DNA of 64,000 nt from Betaproteobacteria bacterium (GCA_013298695.1 JAAFIS010000001.1:186001-250000); one strand, 5' to 3'. Positions 51,572-62,053 are shown, counted from the first letter of the stretch. Notes: a model not told the origin generated them from the letters alone. Translations and numbers: made by a program.

Positions 51572-53074
51572 CTACTGGGCGACGGCTGTCGAGTGGTTGT
51601 CCGACGACATAAGCAATTGCGATGAAGTGTTGTCCTGCGAGGCTGTAATCGCCCACGCAGCGTCGCTGACATCCGCGACCAGTGCAATGCTTGCGTCGCC
51701 GTTGCGCCAGCGGATTTCAAGCGTTGAGCCGTTACTCGCTGAGACGTCGCACTTGCCGTTAAACGCGGCATGCGTATTTCGCAGTTGAATCAACGTGATG
51801 AGTTTTTGCACGACGGGTCGACGAAGTGCCGCTTCTAGTTCATTACTCGAAAAACGGTGACGGTTGATATCGCGCCCGACTTGGGTCTGGCGTAGTAGCA
51901 CCATGTCATTAGTTTCGGCAAGTAAACCCACGTAGTACACCTGCGGCACGCCGGGCACAAAGAACTGGATCGCACGAGCTAGAAGGTATAAATTCTCGTC
52001 GCGACCGAGCGCGTCGAAGTAGGTGCTGTTCACCTGATACAGATCTAGATTTGATGCTGCAGCGCCAGTTGCCTCGCGACTCTCGCCGTTGCAATTTAGG
52101 TGAATGCGCTCAACGAGTTGATCAAGTTCCTCGGGTGAGACGAGTCCCGGTCGCAGCGCGCGATCCGTAGCATCGGCGCCGATATCAATGATCCCGATAC
52201 CGTCGTGGGTGTCGAGCACGGTGATTGCGTTGTGAGGGCGGATATCGAGCCAACGCGTTAATGCATCAATGCGCTTAAAAAGAAGCGCGTGCAATACAAG
52301 CGGTGGGAGCGCGAAGTCATAGACCCAATCTACGCGCTTGGCAATATCGATTTGGCGCTGATAGTACGAGTGAATCTCGACGAGCACTTCCAAGCCCAGT
52401 GCCCGCGCTTTGCTCGCGAAAGCGTCGATAAATTCAAACGTCTCTGGCAGCATGAAGCAGCTCGTGCCCGCGCGCTTGATTGCGTAACCCACTGCATCGA
52501 GCCGCACCATACTGACACCGCTCGCTGCAAGCCGCGACAGGATCGAGTCGAGATACGCCGCACCTTCGGAATGCTCAACGTCGATATCGATTTGCTTGGG
52601 CGTGAACGTTGTCCACAGTACTTGTTCCTCGCCGGTGTCGAGCTTGACCCGCGTAAACGGTGAGCCTGGGCGCGGCCTGTAGATCGCGAGCAGTTGCGAT
52701 TCTGATGCGCCGTTCGGAAACACTGTGTTCATTGAGAGAAACAGTCCGCGATAGCGCGACTCATTGCCCCTCGAGAGATAGTCTTTAAACTGAGGCGAAT
52801 CTGAGGACACGTGATTGACGATCACATCGGCCATGACCGGTGTCGATTGCGCGAGTGTTGCAACGTCATCCCACGTGCCGAGACGAGGATCGACGAGTGT
52901 GTGATCGATGGGATCGAATCCAGCGTCCGCACCGTCAATCGGATGAAAAAATGGAAGCAAATGAACACCACCAAATACATTGCTGAGTTGAGTGTTTAGC
53001 AATGCCGTTAGGTCAGCGACCGTGCCACCACCCAATCGGTCAACATAGGTGATGAGTTGCACCTGATTTTTCAT
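51572..53074 (-). CDS. Sucrose phosphorylase (GH13_18)
   Basis: This 500-residue cytosolic enzyme splits sucrose with phosphate to alpha-glucose-1-phosphate and fructose. Catalytic residues are visible near the positions known for the Bifidobacterium enzyme: nucleophile Asp193 (MVRLDAVGY), acid/base Glu233 (VLVEIHSYY) and Asp291 (VLDTHDGIGI). The N-terminus NQVQLITYVDRLGG and GVHLLPFFHPIDGADAGFDP are hallmark segments. Related GH13_18 enzymes act on sucrose 6-phosphate or glucosylglycerate; with no PTS permease in the locus, sucrose is the best guess. It is divergent from the MFS permease across a LacI operator. Confidence 0.9.
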   Translation of the reverse strand: MKNQVQLITYVDRLGGGTVADLTALLNTQLSNVFGGVHLLPFFHPIDGADAGFDPIDHTLVDPRLGTWDDVATLAQSTPVMADVIVNHVSSDSPQFKDYLSRGNESRYRGLFLSMNTVFPNGASESQLLAIYRPRPGSPFTRVKLDTGEEQVLWTTFTPKQIDIDVEHSEGAAYLDSILSRLAASGVSMVRLDAVGYAIKRAGTSCFMLPETFEFIDAFASKARALGLEVLVEIHSYYQRQIDIAKRVDWVYDFALPPLVLHALLFKRIDALTRWLDIRPHNAITVLDTHDGIGIIDIGADATDRALRPGLVSPEELDQLVERIHLNCNGESREATGAAASNLDLYQVNSTYFDALGRDENLYLLARAIQFFVPGVPQVYYVGLLAETNDMVLLRQTQVGRDINRHRFSSNELEAALRRPVVQKLITLIQLRNTHAAFNGKCDVSASNGSTLEIRWRNGDASIALVADVSDAAWAITASQDNTSSQLLMSSDNHSTAVAQ

Positions 53075-53174
53075 GATGGCGTGTTGTTCTACTTGTGATT
53101 CGTGTCGGAAAAGCTGGAACGGCCTACCGCTTTTTTTGCTGGGTCCGTACCTATCAGTGCTACATTATCACAGT

Positions 53175-53194
53175 CTTTGCAAACGTTTGCAAAG
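53175..53194. promoter_or_regulatory. LacI-family operator between sucrose phosphorylase and permease
   Basis: CTTTGCAAACGTTTGCAAAG is a perfect 20-bp palindrome sharing its 14-bp core with the site at 48861-48876. It sits in the 175-bp divergent gap and can control both genes. Confidence 0.92.
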
Positions 53195-53249
53195 AATTGC
53201 AATTAGCACCACCAACGAGTGCTAAAAGATCGAAAAGGAGGGCGCTGTC

Positions 53250-54557
53250 ATGGCCGCAATGAAGCCACGGATGTCACTGTCGCAGATCATTAACATGAAC
53301 TTTGGGTTTCTCGGAATTCAGTTCAGCTTTGGTTTGCAGCAAGCCAACATGAGCCCGATTTACAACTATCTTGGTGCAGACGAAGCCAGTTTGCCGCTTC
53401 TATGGCTCGCAGGGCCAATGACAGGCCTAATCGTGCAGCCGATCATCGGCGCACTATCTGACCGCACGACCTCGCGATTGGGTCGTCGCACGCCTTACTT
53501 TTTGATCGGCGCAATTTTGTGCAGCTTGTGTCTGCTCGCGATGCCATATAGCCCGACGCTCTGGATGGCGGCGAGTTTGCTCTGGATTCTGGACGCCGCG
53601 AACAACGTAACCATGGAGCCTTACCGCGCCTTTGTCAGCGATAAGCTCAATAAAGATCAGCATGCGCTGGGTTTCCTGACGCAAAGCGCGTTCACCGGTC
53701 TCGCGCAAACGCTTGCCTATCTTGCGCCGTCGCTTTTGGTCTGGTTCGGGATGAACAAAGACGCGGTGGGCACCAACAATATCCCGCAAATCGTGTTTGT
53801 TGCGTTCGTGATCGGCGCAATTTTGTCGTCAGCCACTGTTTTATGGTCGGTGTTTACCACGCGGGAAGAGCCGCTGCCAGCGGCAACGCTTGCCGAGATG
53901 AAGGCGAAACCATTTGGGTTGATTCCCGCGCTCAAAGAAGTGTGGGATGCATCGAAAGATATGCCCTCAACGATGAAGCAACTCGCGGTTGTCTATCTAT
54001 TTCAGTGGTACGCGCTGTTTTGCTATTGGCAATACATCACGCTCGCGGTGTCGAAATCGCTGTACGGCACGACCGATGGCACGACCACTGCGTTTCGCGA
54101 CGCAGGTTTGCTCACGGGGCAAATGGGCGCGTTCTACAACTTCATCGCGTTTATTTCAGCGTTTGCGATGGTGCCGCTTGCGAGGCGCTTTGGGTCGAAG
54201 GGCTTGCACATGGTGTGCTTGTTTGCGGCAGGCGTTGGAATGTTGGCGATTCCCGAGATCAAAAATCAATCGATGCTATTTGTTGCCATGATCGGCATGG
54301 GGCTCGCATGGGGCAGCATCATGGGCAATCCGTATGTGATGCTCGCGGGCAGCATCCCGCCTGAGCGCACCGGTGTGTACATGGGCATCTTCAATATGTT
54401 CATTGTGATCCCGATGATGATTCAGATTTTCACGCTGCCGCTGTATTACAAATCGCTGTTGGGCGGTGATCCACAAAACGCAATTCGATTGGGCGGCGCT
54501 CTGATGATTTGCGCAGCGATTGCGACGATTTGGGTGAAGCTAGAGAAGGATAAATAA
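53250..54557 (+). CDS. MFS sugar transporter (sucrose permease type)
   Basis: This 435-residue inner-membrane carrier has twelve predicted helices and the SLC45/SuxC-like features [24 protein letters not shown] near the N-terminus and [18 protein letters not shown] in the first cytoplasmic loop. AAAAGGAGGG lies just before ATG 53250. It shares the LacI operator with sucrose phosphorylase. Proton-coupled import of sucrose or maltose-type disaccharides is the likely role. Confidence 0.9.
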   Translation: MAAMKPRMSLSQIINMNFGFLGIQFSFGLQQANMSPIYNYLGADEASLPLLWLAGPMTGLIVQPIIGALSDRTTSRLGRRTPYFLIGAILCSLCLLAMPYSPTLWMAASLLWILDAANNVTMEPYRAFVSDKLNKDQHALGFLTQSAFTGLAQTLAYLAPSLLVWFGMNKDAVGTNNIPQIVFVAFVIGAILSSATVLWSVFTTREEPLPAATLAEMKAKPFGLIPALKEVWDASKDMPSTMKQLAVVYLFQWYALFCYWQYITLAVSKSLYGTTDGTTTAFRDAGLLTGQMGAFYNFIAFISAFAMVPLARRFGSKGLHMVCLFAAGVGMLAIPEIKNQSMLFVAMIGMGLAWGSIMGNPYVMLAGSIPPERTGVYMGIFNMFIVIPMMIQIFTLPLYYKSLLGGDPQNAIRLGGALMICAAIATIWVKLEKDK

Positions 54558-54578
54558 TCCTTCAGCTATACGCGCTCA

Positions 54579-54664
54579 TTGCCATTTAAAGTGGGCGGCA
54601 CGTGGTGTCAACGAAATAGTTGAAGTAGCTCCAATAAAGCGATTAGCCCAATTAAATAGGCGTC
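54579..54664. repeat. Paired-palindrome element, copy 11
   Basis: The left box GCCATTTAAAGTGGGC ends at 54596 and the right box GCCCAATTAAATAGGC starts at 54646 (inner spacing 49). The centre reads GTTGAA with TGAA at 54621-54624. It lies between the convergent MFS and metW genes. Confidence 0.75.
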
Positions 54665-54732
54665 TAAGCGATAGAGCCGATTGACTCAATAGCGCGCCAT
54701 GTGCTCGCTGGCGATGCGGACAGTGTTAGGGC

Positions 54733-55341
54733 TTACTTCTGTCTGCGAATCTGGTATACGGCCGTTTCGCCGCGCACGTTAGGCAGAAGCTTCACCTCTT
54801 TGCCGCCGGAAAGCACCATTTTTTTCTCCATCACTATGCCCTTTTGCTCGCAAAAGCGGTCAAAGTCCAGCACGGTGGAAAAGTGCACGTTAGGCGTGTC
54901 GTACCACTGATAGGGCATCCGCGCCGAAACCGGCATCCGTCCGCCCACCCCGAGCTGCCAGCGCACTTGCCAGTGTCCAAAGTTTGGCAACGTAATGATT
55001 GCGCTCTTGCCGATGGTTAACACGTCGTTGATGAGCGCTTCGGTGTGACGCGTCGCTTGCAGCGTTTGCGAAAGGATCACGATGTCGAAGCTGCGATTCT
55101 TAAAAAAAGCGAGCCCGCCTTCGATATTGCTTTGAATGACATTCACGCCGTTTTGCATCGCTGCAAGCACTGCGTCGTCGTCTATCTCCACACCATAGCC
55201 ACGACACTGACGCTCACGCTCAAGCCGCGCGAGTAAGCTGCCGTCACCACAGCCGAGATCGAGCACGCGAGCACCGGCGGGCACCCATGCGCTCACCACA
55301 TCAAAATCGGCACGACGCTCCTGCGGACGCGCGTTATTCAT
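54733..55341 (-). CDS. metW: MetW methionine biosynthesis protein
   Basis: This 202-residue protein of the SAM-methyltransferase fold has [17 protein letters not shown] and [19 protein letters not shown]. MetW is needed with MetX for homoserine acylation in proteobacteria, probably by activating MetX. Its start overlaps the metX stop by 4 bp. A true methyl-transfer reaction has not been established for the family. Confidence 0.94.
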   Translation of the reverse strand: MNNARPQERRADFDVVSAWVPAGARVLDLGCGDGSLLARLERERQCRGYGVEIDDDAVLAAMQNGVNVIQSNIEGGLAFFKNRSFDIVILSQTLQATRHTEALINDVLTIGKSAIITLPNFGHWQVRWQLGVGGRMPVSARMPYQWYDTPNVHFSTVLDFDRFCEQKGIVMEKKMVLSGGKEVKLLPNVRGETAVYQIRRQK

Positions 55342-56477
55342 ACGGAAATCCTCGAGAACACATTGCTAAGCAACGCGTGATAGCGCGGAATCGGTAGCAG
55401 GAAGGAATCGTGTCCCGCGCTTGATTCGATCTCCGCATAACTTACGTTGATGCGATTGGCGACGAGCGCGCGAACGATTTCTTTCGAACGCTTTGGCGAG
55501 AAGCGCCAATCACTGGTGAATGCGGCGATAAAAAAGTTGGCCTTCGCTTTACGAAACGCGTCCTCCAGATCGCCGCCGAAAGGGCGCGCTGGATCGAAAT
55601 AATCAAGCGCTTTGGTCATTAAAAGATAGGTATTGGCGTCGAAGTGTCCGGCAAATTTGTCACCCTGATGGCGCAAATAGTTCTCCACTTCAAATTCCAC
55701 GTCAAAGCCGAATTGATATTCATCGCCCGATTCATCGGTGAGTTCACGCCCAAATTTCTCGCCCATGAGGTCATCAGAAAGATAGGTAAGATGCCCGAGC
55801 ATTCGTGACAGCCGCAACCCACGCTGCGGAATGGTGTTGTGTGCGTAAAAATTCCCGCCATGGAATTCCGGATCAGTCATGATGGCTTGCCGCGCCACTT
55901 CGTTAAAACCTATGTTCTCCGCCGAGAGTTTCGGTGCCGCAGCAATCGCGAGCACGTTGCGAACGCGCTCAGGGAAATTGATTGACCATTGCAGCGCTTG
56001 CATGCCGCCCAAAGAACCGCCGATAACGGCAGCGAACGAGTCAATCCCCAAACGATCCGCAAGCAAGTGCTGCGCGTTGACCCAGTCGTTTACCGTGACC
56101 ACCGGGAACTCACTGCCCCACGGACGTTTGGTCGCTGGGTTAACGCTGCGTGGGCCGGTGGAGCCGTGGCAGCCGCCCAAGTTGTTAAGCCCGATCACAA
56201 AAAACTTGCGTGTATCTAACGGGCGTCCAGGCCCGATCAGGTTGTCCCACCAGCCCTCGGATCGCATTTGGTCTTTGTAATAGCCAGCGACATGATGATG
56301 TCCCGAAAGCGCGTGGCACACCAGCACTGCGTTACTACGGCTTGCGTTGAGTTCGCCGTAAGTCTCAACCATGAGTTCGAAGCCGTCGAGGGTTGCGCCG
56401 GAAGCAAGCGGCAACAGCTCGTCAAACTTGAGCTTCGCTGGGGTTACGAAACCGACTGAATCGGAAGGAAAAATCAT
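55338..56477 (-). CDS. metX: MetX homoserine O-acyltransferase
   Basis: This 379-residue alpha/beta-hydrolase-fold enzyme acylates homoserine in methionine synthesis. The nucleophile Ser is in [14 protein letters not shown], the catalytic Asp in [10 protein letters not shown] and His in [25 protein letters not shown] is a further signature. Many betaproteobacterial MetX enzymes are homoserine O-succinyltransferases despite the name, so the acyl donor is left open. It is translationally coupled to metW. Confidence 0.94.
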   Translation of the reverse strand: MIFPSDSVGFVTPAKLKFDELLPLASGATLDGFELMVETYGELNASRSNAVLVCHALSGHHHVAGYYKDQMRSEGWWDNLIGPGRPLDTRKFFVIGLNNLGGCHGSTGPRSVNPATKRPWGSEFPVVTVNDWVNAQHLLADRLGIDSFAAVIGGSLGGMQALQWSINFPERVRNVLAIAAAPKLSAENIGFNEVARQAIMTDPEFHGGNFYAHNTIPQRGLRLSRMLGHLTYLSDDLMGEKFGRELTDESGDEYQFGFDVEFEVENYLRHQGDKFAGHFDANTYLLMTKALDYFDPARPFGGDLEDAFRKAKANFFIAAFTSDWRFSPKRSKEIVRALVANRINVSYAEIESSAGHDSFLLPIPRYHALLSNVFSRISV

Positions 56478-56490
56478 GGCTCACAAACGA

Positions 56491-56525
56491 AATAAAAAAG
56501 CCCGCACTAGACAGTTGCGGGCTTT
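56491..56525 (-). terminator. Intrinsic terminator downstream of ptsI
   Basis: On the minus strand AAGCCCGCA and TGCGGGCTT (arms at 56498-56506 and 56516-56524) form a 9-bp stem that ends in a T-run. It lies about 190 bp past the ptsI stop and just upstream of metX, isolating the two transcripts. No other feature was seen at 56526-56715. Confidence 0.85.
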
Positions 56526-56715
56526 CAGTGTTTGCGTCGAGAGAGCTCTTACGGGGCGTCTCGGATCGCTTTAGCCGTTTTGAAATCAGCACATGAAACA
56601 TGTTTTCTGAAATCTCGCCCGCAAGCTGTCAACTCAAATCGGCGAATCACATAAGCATAACAAAATCGCCTGCGAGCGAGCCTTTGCGGTGTCGATTGCT
56701 CAGCTGCCGAGTGAG

Positions 56716-58476
56716 TTACAGCGCGTTAAGTTTGGCCAACGTTCCGCGAATCTTCACCGGGTCATCGGTTTTCAAGATCTTGTTTGCAGCGGCTTCGCAG
56801 TCGCTTAGCGACGACGTCAAAATGCGCTGCTTGATCGTGAGCAATTGTTTCGGGTGCATCGAAAAATTTCGCAATCCGAATCCGAGCAGCATTCGAGTAA
56901 GGCGCAATTCGCCTGCCATCTCGCCGCACACCGCAATCGGCGTGTCTGCCTTTTGCGCGGCTTTGATCGCCATCGCCACCAGTTTAACTACGGCGGGGTG
57001 AAGCGAGTCGTACATGTGAGCCACGGCGTCGTCGGTGCGATCAATGGCAAGCGTGTACTGGATCAAATCGTTGGTACCGATTGAGAGGAAATCGAGTTGC
57101 TCCGCGAAGTACGGCAATGAAATCACTGCGGCCGGAATTTCAACCATTCCTCCCACTGGCACGTACTGGTCGTACGCAACCCCTTGCGCCGTAAGCTCAG
57201 CCTTCGCGCGCGCAATGAACGCGAGTGTCTGCGTTACTTCGTGCGCGTTTGCAATCATCGGCACCAGGATACGGATCGAGCCAAAGGCGCTAGCCCGCAA
57301 GATCGCGCGAAGCTGAGTCATGAATAGCTTGGGCTCAGCCAGACACAAGCGAATCGCGCGCAAGCCGAGCGCTGGATTTTCGCTCGGGCGATCGCCCAAG
57401 CCGGGCATGCGTTTGTCTGCGCCGAGATCGAAGGTGCGGATCGTTACCGGGCGGCCATTCATGCCTTCAACAACGGTTCGATACGCTTCGAATTGCTCGT
57501 CTTCAGTAGGCAAATCTTCGCGATGCAAAAACAAAAATTCCGAACGGAAGAGACCAATGCCATCGGCACCGTTTTCGAGGCAACCCGCGAGATCGGTAGG
57601 CAACTCGATATTCGCGTTGAGGTCCACCGCTGTACCATCGATCGTCACCGCGCGCGTTGAAACGAGACGCTTGAGTTTTTGTTGTTCGAGTCGCTGCGAT
57701 TCTTGTTTGAGCTTGTATTCAGCGAGCACGTGCGCGTCTGGATTGACAATCACTAATCCGCTGTCGCCGTCAACAATTAAGAGCTCTGCCTCGCGCACCA
57801 ACGATCGCGCGTTATGTAGCGCGACGACTGCGGGAATGCCGAGCGAGCGCGCAACAATTGCTGTGTGTGAGGTTGCGCCTCCGGCGTCGGTCACAAACGC
57901 AGCGAACGCGTTTTCTTTGAAATGGATGACGTCCGCGGGTGACAAATCATGCGCTACAAGCGCACTGGTGTGCAGGGCGTCGCCCTTCGGCAAATCAGCA
58001 GCCTTGCCCATGAGGGCTTTTACGATGCGCTCGACGACTTGCACGACGTCGTTCGCACGCTCGCGCAAATACGTGTCTTCGAATTGCTTGAACTGTTCCA
58101 CCAGCGTGTTCATTTGCTGGGTGACCGCCCACTCTGCGTTGCAGCGCTGCTCTTCGATGATTCGCTTGGGTTCTTGTGCGAGTTGCGTGTCGGTGAGAAT
58201 CATCCAATGCACGTCAAGAAAGGCTGCGAACTCCGCTGGCGCATCGTCGCTTTTCATGCGCTCGTGAATATCTTCGAACTGCACGCGAACCGCGGCAATC
58301 GCGTTATCGAAACGGGCCTTTTCAGCCTCAACTTTGTCGTCGGCAATGTCGTAGTGCGCCACTTCAAGCGTCGCGTTCGAAACCAGCTGCGCGCGAGCAA
58401 TCGCGATGCCTGGCGCAGCAGCAACACCATGCAGCGCGAAAGAGATTTTGTGCGAGGGTTCAGCGAGGGCGTTCAC
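56716..58476 (-). CDS. ptsI: Phosphoenolpyruvate-protein phosphotransferase (PTS enzyme I)
   Basis: This 586-residue cytosolic enzyme transfers phosphate from PEP to HPr. The phospho-acceptor histidine is in GGATSHTAIVARSLGIPAVV, and the PEP-binding barrel has GLFRSEFLFLHREDLPTEDEQ, RTFDLGADKRMPG and DFLSIGTNDLIQYTLAIDR with AVCGEMAGE. It starts with GTG 58476. In betaproteobacteria it usually follows an EIIA-Man gene and ptsH; neither is here, so it stands alone. It probably serves a regulatory PTS. Confidence 0.95.
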   Translation of the reverse strand: MNALAEPSHKISFALHGVAAAPGIAIARAQLVSNATLEVAHYDIADDKVEAEKARFDNAIAAVRVQFEDIHERMKSDDAPAEFAAFLDVHWMILTDTQLAQEPKRIIEEQRCNAEWAVTQQMNTLVEQFKQFEDTYLRERANDVVQVVERIVKALMGKAADLPKGDALHTSALVAHDLSPADVIHFKENAFAAFVTDAGGATSHTAIVARSLGIPAVVALHNARSLVREAELLIVDGDSGLVIVNPDAHVLAEYKLKQESQRLEQQKLKRLVSTRAVTIDGTAVDLNANIELPTDLAGCLENGADGIGLFRSEFLFLHREDLPTEDEQFEAYRTVVEGMNGRPVTIRTFDLGADKRMPGLGDRPSENPALGLRAIRLCLAEPKLFMTQLRAILRASAFGSIRILVPMIANAHEVTQTLAFIARAKAELTAQGVAYDQYVPVGGMVEIPAAVISLPYFAEQLDFLSIGTNDLIQYTLAIDRTDDAVAHMYDSLHPAVVKLVAMAIKAAQKADTPIAVCGEMAGELRLTRMLLGFGLRNFSMHPKQLLTIKQRILTSSLSDCEAAANKILKTDDPVKIRGTLAKLNAL

Positions 58477-58575
58477 ACGAATGATGGTAGCGGGTTTGTG
58501 TGAAGTTTGGGTGAACGACTAGGTTTTCGCAAACGGAAGAACGTTTTGTATTGTGGATACAGCTTATAGACGATA

Positions 58576-58659
58576 ACGCCATTATTGCTGGGCGAAGAGC
58601 TCAGTAGAGATTTAATTCAATAGAATGAAGGAATAGGGCGTCTGCCCAATCAATACGGA
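58576..58659. repeat. Paired-palindrome element, copy 12
   Basis: The left box GCCATTATTGCTGGGC ends at 58593 and the right box GCCCAATCAATACGGAT starts at 58644 (inner spacing 50). The centre reads TTCAAT (58616-58621). It lies between ptsI and tgt, both on the minus strand. Confidence 0.75.
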
Positions 58660-58702
58660 TTATTTGCGAAGAAGCTGATAGGTTGATTTAGCTCACGGTG
58701 GG

Positions 58703-59890
<1,188 letters not shown>

Positions 59891-59904
59891 TTAAGGAGAC
59901 GTAG

Positions 59905-60684
59905 ATGGATTGGAATCATTTTCTCAGGAAACACGCAAAGTGCGCGTCGAGCGCATTACTTGCGCCGTTGGTGCTCGCGTCGTCGTTCACACTCGCACAA
60001 ACCGCGGACAAAACCAAAAGCTGTCGCGCCGAAAGCGCCGCCACGGTGCCTGCCATCGTCGAGCTCTACACCTCTGAGGGCTGCAACAGCTGTCCGCCCG
60101 CTGACAAATGGCTGTCGCGCCTGGTAGCAAGCGGAGTGACGAATGTGATTCCGCTCGCGTTTCACGTTGACTATTGGGATTACATCGGCTGGAAGGATGC
60201 TTACGCGAAAGCGGCATATGGCGAACGGCAAGGGCAACTCGTTCGCGCGGGCGGCACCACGACGTCTTACACGCCGCAAGTCTTCGTCAACGGCCGCGAT
60301 GATCGCAGCTGGTATGCGGTGGCCGCGCCGAACGCGACTGCGCCCTCGCGCGCAAAGCTCACTGCGGAAGCCGATTGGAGCGCAGGGAAAATCGCAATCA
60401 CCGGCGTTGTGAAAGACAGCAAAGAAACCTTGCGCGTTCGCTACGCGCTTACGGAAAACGGTATCACCACGGCAGTGAAAGCAGGCGAGAATCGTGGAGA
60501 GACCTTAGCGCATGATGCAGTGGTTCGCGAACATGCGATTACTGCGGTGAATGCGGCAGGCGCGTTTTCTATCGACGCGAAGTTGCCAGCGAATCTCAAG
60601 CGCGAGCGCAGTCAATTGCATGTGATCGCGGAGACGTTGCGGGGTGAGGCGGTAGCGGCGGTGACGCTTAAATGTGGCGTTTGA
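59905..60684 (+). CDS. Secreted DUF1223 thioredoxin-fold protein
   Basis: This 259-residue exported protein has a signal peptide (ending SSFTLAQ at about residue 32) and a DUF1223 domain. The thioredoxin-like part has the CxxC motif VELYTSEGCNSCPPADKWLSRL, then FHVDYWDYIGWKDAYAKAAYGERQ and TSYTPQVFVNGRDD. The C-terminal part is beta-rich. It is divergent from tgt and sits in reverse orientation between tgt and queA. The function is unknown; a periplasmic thiol role is plausible. Confidence 0.88.
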   Translation: MDWNHFLRKHAKCASSALLAPLVLASSFTLAQTADKTKSCRAESAATVPAIVELYTSEGCNSCPPADKWLSRLVASGVTNVIPLAFHVDYWDYIGWKDAYAKAAYGERQGQLVRAGGTTTSYTPQVFVNGRDDRSWYAVAAPNATAPSRAKLTAEADWSAGKIAITGVVKDSKETLRVRYALTENGITTAVKAGENRGETLAHDAVVREHAITAVNAAGAFSIDAKLPANLKRERSQLHVIAETLRGEAVAAVTLKCGV

Positions 60685-60698
60685 TTTGGTGGACCGTC

Positions 60699-60915
60699 CA
60701 TGGTTCGATCCTTCGACAAGCTCAGGATGAACGTAAGCCATTACAAATGGGGAAAGACCGGAGCATTGCAAGCACTTACCGCACGTAGGAGTTTGCTGGG
60801 AGTTTCGGTGTGTAGTTTGTTTCGAGCAGGAGCGATTCCGTCTGCCGTCGCTGCTCTAGGTCTCCGTTCGTGGTGAGCTAAGTTCATCCTGAGCTTGTCG
60901 AAGGATCGAACCATG
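60699..60915. repeat. 34-bp inverted repeat bracketing a 149-bp segment
   Basis: The arm at 60699-60732 (starting CATGGTTCGATCCTTCGACA) is a perfect reverse complement of 60882-60915. A further partial copy of the same motif family, GTTCGTGGTGAGCT, sits at 60865-60878 inside the right edge. Sequences with the core CTTCGACAAGCTCAGGATGAAC are widespread intergenic repeats in proteobacteria, so this is probably a known repeat class in paired form. Confidence 0.9.
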
Positions 60916-60944
60916 AACTCACTTTGATCGCCAAACATACAAAA

Positions 60945-62000
60945 TCAACTCGTGCTTTTCGCAAGCAACATCGCATCACCATAGCTAAAAAATCGATAAC
61001 GCTGGTCGACCGCATGTCGATAAATTGATCGAATGTGATCGTAGCCCGCGAACGCGGAGACTAGCATCATCAGTGTTGATTTCGGTAGATGAAAATTCGT
61101 GATCATCAGATCGACGACTTTGAATTCGAAACCTGGTGTGATGAAAATTTCTGTTTCGCTTTCAAACGCTCGCAGATCTCCGCATTCGAGAGCGCAGCCC
61201 TCGAGCGTGCGTACGCTCGTCGTACCAACTGCGATCACGCGTCCGCCGCGCGCTTTGCACGCTGCAATCGCGTCAACCGTTGATTGAGGCAGCACGTAGC
61301 GCTCTTTGTGCATGCGGTGCTCGGCAATATTTTCTGTTTTCACCGGGAGAAACGTGCCTGCGCCGACATGCAGCGTGACATACGCCAAATCAATACCACG
61401 TGCTTTGCAGGCGGCGAGCGTTCCATCATCAAAATGCAATCCCGCAGTCGGCGCAGCGACTGCGCCCGCATGTTTCGCGTAGACCGTTTGATAGCGCTCG
61501 CCATCGACTTTTTCAGCATGGCGATGCATGTAAGGTGGCAGAGGCAGCTCGCCCGCTTCGCGCATGAGTGTTTCAAAATCAGGTGAAGCCGTTTTGAGAG
61601 CGAGGGTGAAGAAACGATCATCGCGCGATTCGACCGTTGCCGAAGCACGTTGTTTCTGAGGCGCGATGATGATGTTGCTTCCGGGCTTCGGCGCGTGGCT
61701 TGCGCGCAGTTGCACGAGCGCCCGCGTAGGCGAGATCAGTCGCTCGATCATGATCTCCACTGCACCGCCAGAGGGTTTGATCGCGTTCAATCTCGCGTTA
61801 ATCACTCTCGTGTCGTTGAACACGAGCAGATCGCCAGGTTGCAGCAAGCTGGGCAATTCGGAGAACACGCGATCTACGGGCGCGGCGTCGCGTGCATCGA
61901 GCAAACGTGAGGAAGAACGCACCGCAAGCGGATGCTGAGCGATGAGTTCAGTGGGGAGTTTGTAATCGAAATCGGAGAGCGTGTAATTGGTGCGTGGCAT
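60945..62000 (-). CDS. queA: S-adenosylmethionine:tRNA ribosyltransferase-isomerase
   Basis: This 351-residue enzyme converts preQ1 in tRNA to epoxyqueuosine using the ribosyl part of SAM. Typical segments are FDYKLPTELIAQHPL at the start, DLLVFNDTRVINARL, HAGAVAAPTAGLHFDDGTLAAC, LHVGAGTFLPVKTENIAEHRMHKERY and TNFHLPKSTLMMLVSAFAG. It works after tgt in queuosine synthesis. Confidence 0.96.
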   Translation of the reverse strand: MPRTNYTLSDFDYKLPTELIAQHPLAVRSSSRLLDARDAAPVDRVFSELPSLLQPGDLLVFNDTRVINARLNAIKPSGGAVEIMIERLISPTRALVQLRASHAPKPGSNIIIAPQKQRASATVESRDDRFFTLALKTASPDFETLMREAGELPLPPYMHRHAEKVDGERYQTVYAKHAGAVAAPTAGLHFDDGTLAACKARGIDLAYVTLHVGAGTFLPVKTENIAEHRMHKERYVLPQSTVDAIAACKARGGRVIAVGTTSVRTLEGCALECGDLRAFESETEIFITPGFEFKVVDLMITNFHLPKSTLMMLVSAFAGYDHIRSIYRHAVDQRYRFFSYGDAMLLAKSTS

Positions 62001-62053
62001 TGGTAAATTTTAGCGTCGCCGTAAGCCTCTCTTTTGACGCAGATTTATTTCGA

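Noticed and set aside
57320-58267. 315-codon plus-strand open frame opposite ptsI
   Set aside because: Antisense shadow of a clear enzyme I gene with Ser/Arg-rich low-information content.
35-58659. The box-spacer-box units as minimal CRISPR arrays
   Set aside because: Only two boxes per site, boxes are short imperfect palindromes that vary between sites, the spacer has a conserved centre, and no cas genes are present.
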